A stretch of 50,746 nt of DNA from Hydnum rufescens UP504 (Eukaryota > Basidiomycota > Agaricomycetes > Cantharellales > Hydnaceae), in the NCBI GenBank assembly GCA_014904985.1, contig MU129117.1, positions 11,748 to 62,493 on the forward strand, in the 5' to 3' direction. The position numbers and the translations under genes were made by a program. Numbering within the stretch: position 1 is the stretch's first letter; each line of letters opens with the position of its first letter. Below, piece by piece: positions 1 through 9,130 of this stretch. The notes beneath the pieces were generated by a model. The model was given only the letters and a program-made list of their open reading frames with translations. It was not told where the DNA came from and ran no database searches.

Positions 1-180
1 CACACATCATCAAAATTCCCATCCTATCAAAATCTCATATCCACATCATCAAATGTCACCATGTTATCAAACATCCCTGCATCATCGAATGTTCCTGTAC
101 CATCAAAGGGCCTCACACCATCCAATGCACCCACACCATCAAATGTCCACAGATCCTCAAAGGTTCCTCCACCTGTTATA
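1..180. repeat. 18-bp minisatellite, block 1
   Basis: About ten degenerate 18-bp units, whose minus-strand form resembles GGGACATTTGATGATGCA. Read on the minus strand they encode a six-residue repeat of the type G-T-F-D-D-A, at the C-terminal end of an open frame running 536 to 27. The same unit returns at 1021-1070 and 1585-1675 in the opposite orientation. The rest of that frame (180-536) matches nothing I recognise and has almost no CpG, so I do not call it a gene. Confidence 0.7.
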
Positions 181-735
181 TCAGTGGTGTCACTCTGCCC
201 TCTGAACCTTCTGAAGCTGAAGTGAAGTGAGAACATGCTCAATTGGATATGGCTGCCTGCTGTGCTCAATATCTTAACTACATGAGAGCACTCATCAATT
301 GCATACCTGATGGATGGCTGGTGGCTCCAGAGCTGCCAATTAAGGACTTGGATTGTACAGGGTACAGTTTCTCCAGCAGGGAAGAGGACTCCTGCATCTG
401 TAGGACATTGTGTGTGATGCTGGGATCTACAGTGGACTGGTGGTTGTATTCTGGCATGTGGGTGCTTGAGATCCTCTGGATCATGGAAGACTTTATCATG
501 CATTGAGCTCACAAGGACAACCTGTTTGTAATGCAATGGGTCAGTCTTTTCTGTTAAGGGTTGTACATAGTCATGGAGAGGATTATGTAATCAACAAATA
601 TGGTGGAAGCCCTTAATATAATTGATGAGTGGAGTCATAGCACAAGGGTTATGTAAGTCATGGAGGACAAGTATGGTGGGAGTGGAAGGACTGAATTCTC
701 AAGGAGCCTTGATATGAGATGAGAGGAGTCAATTA
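181..735. other. no gene recognised
   Basis: An open minus-strand frame covers 180-536, and a shorter plus-strand frame overlaps it. Neither has motifs I recognise. CpG is almost absent, as in the decayed repeats nearby, so this is probably old repeat sequence. Confidence 0.4.
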
Positions 736-814
736 AATGACATATATTCTCAATCTTTCTAAAGGATTTAGGAATACAGGAGGGACTATCTACTATAATA
801 GTAGAGATTTACGT

Positions 815-910
815 TCAAAGAAGCCAAGCAGAAGGCTGCTCTTTTGGGCATTCCTCTGCTTTCTTTTTTTTTCTACTAATTCATTATTTTCACCTTCTTC
901 TAGGATCCAT
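815..910 (+). repeat. orphan fragment of the hairpin-intron module
   Basis: A degenerate hairpin (around 818-850, ending GGCTGCTCTTTTGGGC) is followed by a T-rich tract, a TACTAAT branch-site-like motif and TTCTAG followed by GATCC. This is nearly the same order and sequence as the minus-strand intron at 3206-3292. It shows that the module is dispersed and not confined to the main array. Confidence 0.6.
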
Positions 911-1020
911 AATAAAAACACCACTGGAACAAGAGATCATGGACCCCCAGATAGGACATGTTGTTGCTCTACTATACCAAGTGAACCACCGAAATGGAAT
1001 CTCGTACCTCTATTTTCGGA

Positions 1021-1070
1021 TGTTTGATGATGTGGGGATGTTTGATGATGTGGGGATGTTTGATGATGTG
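1021..1070. repeat. 18-bp minisatellite, block 2
   Basis: Nearly three exact units of the form GGGATGTTTGATGATGTG end where an LTR-like repeat begins at 1071. Confidence 0.8.
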
Positions 1071-1534
1071 TGTAATATAGTGTATTATGTATAATTAAGT
1101 TAGGACTCAAAAGTTATGTATATATGGCAGATTCCACAGAATCAATAGTTAACCTTTGCCCAGACCTCTATGCCTAGCAAGAACCATGAACCCTCCTGTC
1201 TCTTGTCTCTGTTTCTTCTATCTGGATATCTGGCTGGCCCCTAGTAGCCATCAATACTACCCCTTTCCCTGGCTCTGGCTTGTGCCTTGGGACCCTAGCT
1301 GGGAAAGCAGTGAGTAGGATAATCCATTCCTCTCACTGGCCCCCCACTCTCTCCTTAGTTAGTGACTGTGCCACTTGGCCAGTCACTACTTTATGTCCTT
1401 CATCATGACTCCCACTCCCTTGCAACCTTTTCTCCTGTGTCCAGGGCAAAGCCAGTGCTAAGGGTGGTGCGATTACCCTTCCTTCTCCTATTCTCCCTTA
1501 TCCTACTCCCTCCCCTGTTGACTTGCTTTGTCCA
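1071..1534 (+). repeat. LTR-like repeat, relative of the solo LTR at 14266-14762
   Basis: It starts TGTAATATAG, as the solo LTR does, and stays alignable through the shared tract around 1340-1480 (TTAGTGACTGTGCC and what follows). The 3' end is unclear: it stops near 1534 or extends to a CAACA at 1546, and I find no matching target duplication. Minisatellite blocks lie on both sides, so it probably inserted into, or recombined within, the minisatellite. Confidence 0.6.
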
Positions 1535-1584
1535 AGTATGACAACAAGTGCCCTCCTGAATATGGGAGGCACTTCATTACAATG

Positions 1585-1675
1585 TGGGATGTTTGATGAT
1601 GCAGGGACATTTGATGACACAGGGACATCTGATGATGCAGGGATGTTTGATGATGGGGAGACATTTAAGGATGCA
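1585..1675. repeat. 18-bp minisatellite, block 3
   Basis: Five units of the type GGGATGTTTGATGATGCA. In the plus frame 1523-1852 they encode repeated G-M-F-D-D-A hexapeptides. They match blocks 1 and 2. Confidence 0.75.
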
Positions 1676-2179
1676 GAATCACTCAAGGGCCCTGGGATGT
1701 TGGATAGTATGGCAGTGTCAGCAGAAGAAGATGCATCAGATGGTCTTGTGGATTCAGAAGTGGAGGGCAACATGGCATGGTTCCTGCCTGGACTATGGTG
1801 TTGTTTGGGGTTCTATGCATCTGTTAGCACTGCAGCACATCTATATCTATGAGAGCAAGTCAAACATACACCATCAATAGGAGGACCTGGTTCTCCAAGA
1901 AGACAGTTAGAGGTTCATACAACAGTTTGGGTGGTGGAAGACTGGTTAAGCTGTGAATAAGGCCAGGCCACATGATGGGAAACCACCCCTTTCAGAGATG
2001 TGCCTAGTCTACTTATAGTGTAGCCCAGAACATCATGTCAGGGTTGGTTGGTGTACTTGACATACATTGGATGAGTGCTTTGACATTTACAGAATCAGCT
2101 GGTTTGACAAGGGCAAATGCTAGCAAGAAAAAAGTGAGGAAATGGCAGCCTGGTCAGTCACTTTTCTGCATCATATTAG

Positions 2180-2560
2180 GTATCATGGGCATTGCACTTA
2201 TCATATCTAACTAGGTCTTTACATGTGGGGGCCCCCAGGTATGCTTGCTGAAGTCAGGTTACAAACCCTGGAAACCTGAGTTCAAACCTGAAGCTGACCT
2301 GTGGTCAGGTTCAGGTTTTGCCCTCATGGGTGATTTCAGCAACCTGGTCAGCCACAAATGTGTATCTAGTTAGATACAATGAGCCTTGCATTTAAATAGT
2401 CCAACTAGATGTTTTTAGGTGGGGGCCCCTGGGGCCTTCAGGGGTGATTTTGGACCCTCAGACAAGGGGCCCCAGGGGCCCCTGGCTCTGAACTTAGAAA
2501 ATGACTGGGGCCCCCAGAGGCCTGTGTGAGACTTCACACATCAAACCAAGCTCTGACTTA
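2180..2560 (-). repeat. GGGGCCCC-rich terminal block of the hairpin array, left side
   Basis: It contains repeated GGGGCCCC palindromes (around 2225, 2420, 2465 and 2480), ATCTAGTTAGATAC, a GAGCCTTGCATTT segment and the rc of TGGCTGACCAG. In reverse complement this order matches 8900-9050 and 33455-33611: GC palindromes, CTAGTTAG hairpin, then GGCTGACCAG. The CTAGTTAG and GACCAG part occurs twice here. It marks the outer edge of the left half-array. Confidence 0.65.
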
Positions 2561-2639
2561 TAGATCTCAACCAGGGAACTCTCCTGCACCACTGTAGTAT
2601 TATTCTTACATACCCCTCTGGGGTGGTGTGTTTTGTTTA

Positions 2640-2690
2640 TAATCATTTATTTAGTATTGTTATTATTATTATTATACATATCCTCCCCTG
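2640..2690 (-). repeat. AATA-type tail of the left half-array
   Basis: Read on the minus strand, the left array ends in GTATAATAATAATAATAACA and then AATAAATGATT. This parallels the tails at 5890-5924 and 33400-33440 after their last modules. A shared simple-repeat 3' tail recalls non-LTR retroposons, though nothing else identifies it as one. Confidence 0.6.
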
Positions 2691-2729
2691 ACTCCCAGCC
2701 CATATCTGGCATGATTTTATGGAGGGGAT

Positions 2730-2837
2730 CTAGAACAACAAATAATAATACATTAGTAAAAAAGAAAACAAGGGGGCCAAAAGAGCAGCAGAAACTGCTT
2801 TTTTGGCCCCTTGTACATCCTGTAATTAAAAACTTAC
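2730..2837 (-). repeat. hairpin-bearing intron-like module L0
   Basis: On the minus strand: CTG|GTAAGT donor at 2837, hairpin 2772-2809 (GGGGCCAAAAGAGCAG against CTGCTTTTTTGGCCCC), T-rich tract, TACTAAT, and a TTCTAG acceptor at 2730. Length 108 nt. The reading frames of the surrounding exon sequence are not open. Confidence 0.6.
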
Positions 2838-2962
2838 CAGGTGCTTTGCCCATCATCGCATTGGTTGCAGGTGTTTGAGGGCTAGGCCCTCAGGTGTGGT
2901 TGTCAGCAGCTGTGCCTCCATATTTTGTGTGGGGGGTTTTCACACAGGGAGGGAGAAGGCAC

Positions 2963-3061
2963 CTATATTGGTAAATAATACATGAATAAAAAATAAAAAT
3001 GGAGGCAGTGCTAAAAGAGCAGCTTCTGCTGCTCTTTTGGCACCAGTGGGATTAGACATAC
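2963..3061 (-). repeat. hairpin-bearing intron-like module L1
   Basis: CAG|GTATGT donor at 3061, hairpin 3008-3043 (GTGCTAAAAGAGCAGC against GCTGCTCTTTTGGCAC), and an ATATAG acceptor at 2963. An exonic hairpin, CCACACACCCACC against its complement, lies at 3069-3100 just upstream of the donor. Confidence 0.6.
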
Positions 3062-3205
3062 CTGCTATTACCACACACCCACCAAAGTGGGTGTGTGGTA
3101 CACAGTTTTGTTGATCATCATTTCAGGGGTGGGTACTCAGGGCTTGGGTGGCTGCAAACTCATGCTGGGGGCTCCATGTTCTTGTCAGGTGGGTTTTTAT
3201 GGATC

Positions 3206-3292
3206 CTAGAAGAGTGAATAATGAATTAGTAGAAAAAAAAGAAAGCAGAGATGCCAAAAGAGCAGCTTCTGCTGCTCTTTTGGCACCAAGAC
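3206..3292 (-). repeat. hairpin-bearing intron-like module L2 (weak donor)
   Basis: Hairpin 3252-3285 has a perfect stem, TGCCAAAAGAGCAGC against its complement. The branch motif TACTAAT and a TTCTAG acceptor are clear. The donor at the usual distance reads GAG|GTCTTG and looks mutated. An exonic hairpin lies at 3302-3329. Confidence 0.5.
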
Positions 3293-3459
3293 CTCATGTC
3301 ACCACACACCCACCAAAGTGGGTGTGTGGCGCTGTATTTGATTCATTATTGTACTGGTTGCTGGTAGTCAAGTGTTGAGGTCTTGTGTGGCTGCACATGC
3401 ACCCATATTTTGCCTTGGCTGTCTGCACTTTCTTCACATGGGGATTCCTGGAGGGAGAC

Positions 3460-3567
3460 CTAAGAATAATGAATATGTTAGTAAAGAAAAGAATTCCAAC
3501 AAAGCCAAAAGAGCAGTGGGTGCTGCTCTTTTGGCATCATTGTATGCCCCTTGATACAATAACTCAC
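3460..3567 (-). repeat. hairpin-bearing intron-like module L3
   Basis: TAG|GTGAGT donor at 3567, hairpin 3504-3535 (GCCAAAAGAGCAG against CTGCTCTTTTGGC), and a TTCTTAG acceptor at 3460. 108 nt. An exonic hairpin lies at 3577-3604. Confidence 0.6.
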
Positions 3568-3725
3568 CTAGTATTGCCACACACCTGCTTTGGTGGGTGT
3601 GTGGTGCAGTGTATGCTTCATCATACATTGCAAAAAATCAAGGGTTTGGGGGGCTGCATGCTCCCATATTTTGGTCTGGCCCTTGTCTGTGCATTTGTGG
3701 GGTGGGCATTGAGCCATGGAGGTCA

Positions 3726-3833
3726 CTAGAATAACAGTACATTAGTAAAGAAAAAAAATTGAAGGGAATGCAAAAAGAGCAGCTGGTGCTGCTCTTTTGG
3801 CATCATCCTATACTCTGTAACAAGGACACTCAC
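3726..3833 (-). repeat. hairpin-bearing intron-like module L4
   Basis: TAG|GTGAGT donor at 3833, hairpin 3769-3802, TACTAAT-like branch (ACTAATGTAC) and a TTCTAG acceptor at 3726. 108 nt, the same length as L0 and L3. An exonic hairpin at 3842-3871 precedes the donor. This is the last minus-strand module before the central palindrome. Confidence 0.6.
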
Positions 3834-3904
3834 CTAATAGTGCCACACACCCGCCAGGGCAAGTGTGTGGCACCATAATCATCTCACCTTTTGAGAACCC
3901 AACA

Positions 3905-4508
3905 CTGGCAATTGCCAGTTTTGAAAAAGCACCCAAGGTATGAGCAGTACAAGGGTCATCTAGAGACAATTGATACCTACACATAGAATAGTACTAAATA
4001 ATAAATATTTGTCTAATAAAAGTGAGGAAGGAAGGGATTGTGAGTTATATTTCACCAAGGCACTATATGGCAACAAAGAACAGTGAATTGGGGGACTTCC
4101 CTGCATCAGAATTGGCCCATATTTTGATATGTTGGTGGCATGTATGTGTAGTGCATGGCCAGTGAAGAAAATTGGATGATCAGGCCATTTTAAAATTTCT
4201 CACACTTGTGTGATAAATTTTAAAATGGCCTGATCATCCAATTTTCTTCACTGGCCATGCACTACACATACATGCCACCAACATATCAAAATATGGGCCA
4301 ATTCTGATGCAGGGAAGTCCCCCAATTCACTGTTCTTTGTTGCCATATAGTGCCTTGGTGAAATATAACTCACAATCCCTTCCTTCCTCACTTTTATTAG
4401 ACAAATATTTATTATTTAGTACTATTCTATGTGTAGGTATCAATTGTCTCTAGATGACCCTTGTACTGCTCATACCTTGGGTGCTTTTTCAAAACTGGCA
4501 ATTGCCAG
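3905..4508. repeat. 604-bp near-perfect palindrome
   Basis: Position p pairs with 8413 minus p. The arms are about 301 bp with a 2-nt centre (TT at 4206-4207), and I find a single mismatch (next to the TCACAC/GTGTGA turn). Both ends carry CTGGCAATTGCCAG, itself a palindrome. Homology stops sharply outside it. It separates minus-strand modules on the left from plus-strand modules on the right. It may be a recent inverted duplication or foldback element, or a fold-back read artefact. Confidence 0.9.
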
Positions 4509-4612
4509 CATTGAGTGGTTTGTTTTGATGCTTACCTAACCTCCTTTTTTCATATATAGGACTCAACCAACAGGATCCATGACACACCCACCGTGGTGGG
4601 TGGTCATATGAG

Positions 4613-4715
4613 GTGAGTTTTTTTCAAGTAGATACACCTGCACAAAAAGGCCAGTGAAAGCTGCCCTTTTTGCACTCCTTTAACATCTTAACTAACCACA
4701 CTATTTCCATTTTAG
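4613..4715 (+). repeat. hairpin-bearing intron-like module R1
   Basis: GAG|GTGAGT donor at 4613, hairpin 4639-4674 (TGCACAAAAAGG against CCTTTTTGCA), CTAAC branch motif and a TTTTAG acceptor at 4715. 103 nt. The short exon before it (4560-4612) follows another acceptor (ATATATAG at 4559) and carries a weaker CACCC/GGGTG hairpin. Confidence 0.6.
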
Positions 4716-4900
4716 GTTTAAACTTATCACCACCAACCTGAATAATGACAATATAATGACAATACAAAACCCACAATGGCCACCTGACAATCAATGTGGG
4801 CCAAAATTCATGCAAGACCATGCATATATGCGCAGCCCCCATGCAATGACAGATAAAATGGCACCACACACCCACTGTGGTGGGTGTGTGGTTATATCTG

Positions 4901-5011
4901 GTGAGCCCCTCACTACAGTATGTACAATGGGTGCCAAAGGAGCAGCATATGCTGCTCTTTTGGCACTGTCTCTTCTTTTTTTTTTACTAATATTATTATT
5001 TGCTATTCTAG
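4901..5011 (+). repeat. hairpin-bearing intron-like module R2
   Basis: CTG|GTGAGC donor, hairpin 4931-4966 (GTGCCAAAGGAGCAGC against GCTGCTCTTTTGGCAC, with one G-T wobble), T-rich tract with TACTAAT, and a TTCTAG acceptor at 5011. 111 nt. The preceding exon, 4716-4900, ends with a hairpin at 4863-4892. Confidence 0.65.
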
Positions 5012-5171
5012 GTCCCCCTCCCTGCACAAAACCTGCCTGACAAGGTCAAAAACCAAGCCCCACATGAAAGAATGATGCACAGCAGTCAATACTGGCAGCC
5101 CCCAAATGCATGCAATGACAAATCAAACACAGCACCACACACCCACTGTGGTGGCTGTGTGGTGATTTAAG

Positions 5172-5274
5172 GTAAGTATTTTCTCCATTAGGCCCTATCA
5201 TGCAAGAAGAGCAGCCGCAGGCTGCTCTTCTTGCACCATTGTAAATTGTAACTAACTTAGGTGTTCTATTCTAG
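5172..5274 (+). repeat. hairpin-bearing intron-like module R3
   Basis: AAG|GTAAGT donor, hairpin 5201-5235 (TGCAAGAAGAGCAGCC against its perfect complement, 3-nt loop), CTAAC branch and a TTCTAG acceptor at 5274. 103 nt. Compared with left-arm stems, at least two base pairs have changed on both sides. The preceding exon, 5012-5171, ends in a hairpin at 5134-5163. Confidence 0.65.
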
Positions 5275-5462
5275 GTCCCAACTGCCCACCCAAGCAAGAA
5301 GACCCATGAACATCAAGGAGAACCCACACAACTGTGGGATCATGCAAACAAACACCCACACAAGAGTGGGGACAAAATTCCCCATGAACAACACCCACAT
5401 GAGCACCCAGAGGACAATGAGGGACCATACACCTGCTGTGGTGGGTGTATGGCCATTTTAAG

Positions 5463-5567
5463 GTAAGTAGCATATCCTTAGATACTTTCGCACAAGAAGA
5501 GCAGCCTATGGCTGCTCTTCTTGTGATGCCTATATTCTTTAACTAACATATTACTTATTTTTTCTAG
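5463..5567 (+). repeat. hairpin-bearing intron-like module R4
   Basis: AAG|GTAAGT donor, hairpin 5491-5525 (CACAAGAAGAGCAGCC against GGCTGCTCTTCTTGTG), CTAAC branch and a TTCTAG acceptor at 5567. 105 nt. The exon before it (5275-5462, 188 bp) ends in a hairpin at 5425-5452. There a C-G pair of the other copies has become T-A on both arms (CCATACACC with GGTGTATGG). Confidence 0.65.
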
Positions 5568-5925
5568 ATCTCAGACTCAAACCTGCATGAACCCCCAACC
5601 CCAAGACTGCCAAATGAAGACCCACCAAGCCAGACCCCACAATACCAAGCCTGAAATCCTGCTGAGCTGAACCCTGCGAACCCAAACCTGCCAAACAAAG
5701 ACCCTGCAACCCCGAATCCAAATGAAGACCTGCCAAGCCAAACCCCAACCCCAAACCCACTAAATGAAGACCTGCTGAGCCAACCCCCTGCACCAAGGTA
5801 AGTATTCTTCTTTAACTACACAAGAAGAGCAGCCTCTGGCTGCTCTTCTTGGGCACAGGGTGAGCCCCACTGGGTGAGCCTATGTATATACTAATATAGT
5901 AACAATAATAATAAATAAATAAATA
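5568..5925 (+). repeat. terminal module R5 and AATA-type tail
   Basis: A proline-codon-like 230-bp exon is followed by an AAG|GTAAGT donor at 5798 and a hairpin at 5821-5851. No acceptor follows. Instead come GGGTGAGCCCCACTGGG and an AATAATAATAAATAAATA tail. The same end occurs at 33331-33440. A pogo-type transposon sits in this tail at the TA at 5924-5925, and the array sequence resumes after 8899. Confidence 0.6.
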
Positions 5926-8897
5926 CAGTCTTTGACCGGTCACTGAACTCGACCAGTCACTGAATCAAATTGAATCAAGTCATTATATCTCCATGAATAT
6001 TGAACAGAATGGCTTCATTTTTTTTTCATTTTGTGTACATGTGCACCAGTACTCTGAGTACAAATTTTGAGGCATATTGAATATGTGGTTGTGGAGAACA
6101 GCAGCGCTTAATGTTTCAAAATGATGATTTCGGCATCCACCGACTTTGAAAATCTCTCCCCCCACCGCTGCCCTCACCTGATGGGTTCCAAGTCACCTGT
6201 CCATGCTGTAGATCACATGTCTTGCTGCAAAATTCCTTATTAGTGCAAGCATTGTTTTGATGTAGGAAAGGGTAGAAATGGAAAATTTTTAATCTCCGAT
6301 GAAGCCTGCTTCTTCCCCATTAACACCTTCCCTTTTAACCCTAATTACCTTCAAAGTGCCTACTACATATGACAAAATTCGCATTATCTCAAGAACGCAA
6401 GTCCCATATTGCCACACAAGAATGGAATGGAAGACACCAACGTGCTCTAGATGCATATAGGGATGCACTGGAGAAGGCCCATCTTGGAGGGGCAAAATGT
6501 CCAAGCCTTCGCTCTGTTGCAATAAAGCATAGTGTCGATCCAGCCACTCTTCGGCGCCACATCAAGGGCGGCAAGACCATTGGTGAATCCAATGAAGCAA
6601 AGAGCCATCTCAGCCAGGCAGAAAGCGAAGTGCTCATTTCATTCATCCAAAAAATGGCTAATCGTGGCTTCCCCTTAACACTCCAAAAGATTGCCAACTA
6701 CGCACTCCAAATTGTCCATAAGAACCACCCTGACATCGAAAAGCTTGGCATAAATTGGGCACGCCACTTTGTGGCCAAACACTCTGACTGCCTGGCTTCC
6801 CTTTGGAGTTCGGGACTTGACACTGTCTGGGCGGCTGCAATCAATCCAGAAAATCTCAAACACTACTGGGATATATTGGGTGGTGCATACGACAAATACA
6901 AACCCCATACCCTAAATATATATGGCATGGACGAGAGCGGCTATCCAATTGGTGGGTGTGAGCGAGAACATGTAATTGGTCGCAAGGGTATGAAGTGCCA
7001 GAAGCAGCGATGCGACGGTGACAAGGAAAATGTGACGGTACTTGCAACCATATGTGCTGATGGTACTTCGGTCCCTCCTACTGTCATATTCAAGGGCAAA
7101 AACTTTATGAGAGATTGGTTACAAGAAAATCCACTTGATGCTGCATATGCATAGTCCCTCATACCTGATGATTTATTGATATCAAACAACACTCTACAGG
7201 TATTGCTGCTCTGCAAAAGGCTGGACTGCAAATGAAATTGCACTTGATTGGCTAAAAAACTTTGAGGAAAGGACACGAGAGAAGCTACTTCACCCTGGGG
7301 AATATCGGTTCCTGCTTCTTGATGGCCACATTTCCCATGAATCCATCGACTTCATTGAGTTCGCTGATCAAAATAATATCGTAATTATTTGCTATCCATC
7401 ACATGCAACCCATGCCCTCCAAGGACTCGATGTTGTTGTCTTTTTGGTAGCAAAGCGTGCATGGAACACTGCAGTTCAAGAGTATCAGCATGAGACTGGC
7501 TGTAAAGTCACAAAAGGGGTATTCCTCAAAATCTATGGAAAGGCCCACCTAAAGGCATTCACTCCTGAAAATATACTCGCATCCTTTCGAAAGACTGGTC
7601 CCATCCATTTGACCCAACTGTCATCAAACCCGAGCAGATCGCCCCGAGTCTTGAGTTGGCTACAACAGGGTCATTGCCTGTTGACCCCCCTTTGCCTGTC
7701 AAGCGCCTGTTGGGCACATTCCGAGAGGCTCGTGCCAGTACTTTTCACGAAACAGTCCTACCTGAACAAACTGTTGCGGAACGACCCCATACCCCTCCAC
7801 CCACCAATTTCCCCATCCAGGGCACCGAATCCCATGCAAGCAATGGCCGACTCATTGTTGACCCTCAGCTGCAAGCCCGAGTACACCTACCCACTTGCGC
7901 GACACATTTGAATCATCTTCAACCAATTTCCTTTTCAGTTCCTCTCTGCTGAAATCATCATCCCACTTACCACCAAGGGTGTACCAAAAGCATGGCCCAA
8001 TTCCATCCATTGACTGGAGCTGTATCACAACCCCACCACGATCAGATCGCACCGTACGCAAGCTTCTGGACGAAAACAAACATTTGCAAGACAACCTACG
8101 TGTGGCTAAAGGCACCATAGATGCTTACCGGGATGCAGCCGATGTCGCAAATGCACAACTCGCATTGTCGGGCATGTATTTGGATCGTGCGCGAGATCAA
8201 TTGGCACATAAGGAGAGCAAGAAGGAAAAAAGCAACACTCGCCTCCGTGGTGATGGTAAAGCACGAGTCCTAACGGATGCCCAGCTTCGCGATGCCTTCC
8301 GACAGGCACATGATGACTGTGAGGCTGCGAGGGGTGCAAAAGAGGCAAGGGCTCAACAGAGATCCCAGGCAAAACAGCAAAATACGGCAAACAGCACTTA
8401 CAAAAAAGAACGAGCTGCTGTGTGGGAGATGGCAAAGGCCAGTAATGATGCTGCAGACAAGGCCTGGAAGGAGGAATATACGAGGTGTCAGGCTGAAGGT
8501 GTCGCCATGCCTCCTAGGCCAAATATGGTAATGCGAAAGGATGTCTGGGCTGAATTTGATAGAGCCACATGGTAGAGATGGGCCCAGATGGTGCCTCAGG
8601 AAATCCTCCAGAGGGCAGCAGCGACAGCAACAGTGGTTCTGACAACAATTCAGGGGAGGAGTAATGGGCTCGGATAAAGCCGGAAAGTGATTCAGTGAGT
8701 AATAATACAGAAAATTGTGACCCCCCCACCATAAACCTTCGTATGCATCCAATTCTTATCCAAAAAACTATTAAATTTACACAGTGTAAATTGAGATACT
8801 ACACTACCCTCTAGTGTAGTTTTTGAGGGAAAAGGATGTGTGTGGAAGTAGAAAACAGAAGACTAAATTTTTTGAATCACTGACTGGTCAAAGACTG
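5926..8897 (+). mobile_element. pogo/Fot-type DNA transposon with TA target duplication
   Basis: The terminal inverted repeats are CAGTCTTTGACCGGTCACTG (5926-5945) and, at the right end, the complement of CAGTCTTTGACCAGTCAGTG (8878-8897). TA flanks both ends (5924-5925, 8898-8899). A second GACCAGTCACTGAATCA copy lies just inside the left end. The length is 2,972 bp. The host sequence on either side (AATA tail, then GGGGCCCC block) is contiguous in the copy at 33400-33611, which supports the insertion boundaries. Confidence 0.9.
6369..8575 (+). pseudogene. pogo/Fot-family transposase, disrupted
   Basis: A cut-and-paste transposase of the Tc1/mariner superfamily. The N-terminus (residues about 45-68) has a psq/CENP-B-like helix-turn-helix (SLRSVAIKHSVDPATLRRHI), followed by a second DNA-binding helix region (WARHFVAKHSDCL). 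The DDD triad is visible: D188 in YGMDESGYPIG, the second D in LLLDGHISH (about 7320) and the third in LQGLDVVVF (about 7430). Exon 1 ends at about 7144. A 55-nt intron, 7145-7199, ends CTACAG, but its donor reads ATATGC where GTATGC is expected, and the lost G follows a C (a CpG site). Single-base frameshifts lie near 7600 and 7875. The C-terminal segment (7895-8575) is charged and Ala-rich, as in fungal relatives. Probably inactive, although TIRs and triad are preserved. Confidence 0.85.
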
Positions 8898-8899
8898 TA

Positions 8900-9130
8900 A
8901 TGCATCATTTGGTGGGGGCCCCTGGGCTCATTGGGGGGGCCCCTTGATTGTAATGCAGGGGCCCCTGGGGGCCCCCTGGTGTAAACATCTAGTTAGATAT
9001 AATAAATGCAAGGCTCATTATATCTAATATGATGTGGAAAAGTGGCTGACCAGCCTATATTCTTGTGCATTCACACAAAGGGGGCAGCTCTAAGCTGCCC
9101 TTTTTTAATTTGGTACTAAAATCCAAACTA
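8900..9130 (+). repeat. GGGGCCCC-rich terminal block, right side
   Basis: It continues the array after the pogo insertion: GGGGGCCCCTGGG and CAGGGGCCCCTGGG palindromes, then hairpin 8983-9034 (ACATC..TTAGATATAAT against ATTATATCTAA..GATGT, loop AAATGCAAGGCTC). GGCTGACCAG and another stem at 9077-9105 (AAGGGGGCAGCT/AGCTGCCCTT) follow. The last is followed by TACTAAA and TGCTGTAG, so it resembles one more intron module. Confidence 0.65.

Noticed and set aside
27..536. 169-codon minus-strand gene
   Set aside because: No motif apart from the 18-bp minisatellite translation, almost no CpG, and a repeat-flanked location; kept only as a repeat.
4756..5040. Protein-coding frames through the hairpin array, such as 4756-5040 and 3385-3729
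   Set aside because: They run across strong splice signals and palindromes, are not conserved between modules, and change frame from unit to unit.
5568..5797. Proline-rich repeat protein encoded by the array exons
   Set aside because: The CpG-intact version of the exon (33113-33302) has stops in all three plus frames, so the Pro-like codons reflect C-rich composition.
2772..5851. GC-rich stems followed by T-runs as intrinsic transcription terminators
   Set aside because: The window is eukaryotic, with spliceosomal-type introns. The stems sit at a constant place between splice donor and branch motif, and no T-run follows most of them.
7895..8575. Separate gene for the 226-codon charged protein
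   Set aside because: It lies between the catalytic domain and the right TIR of the pogo element and continues the transposase after a frameshift near 7875; it matches the usual charged C-terminus.
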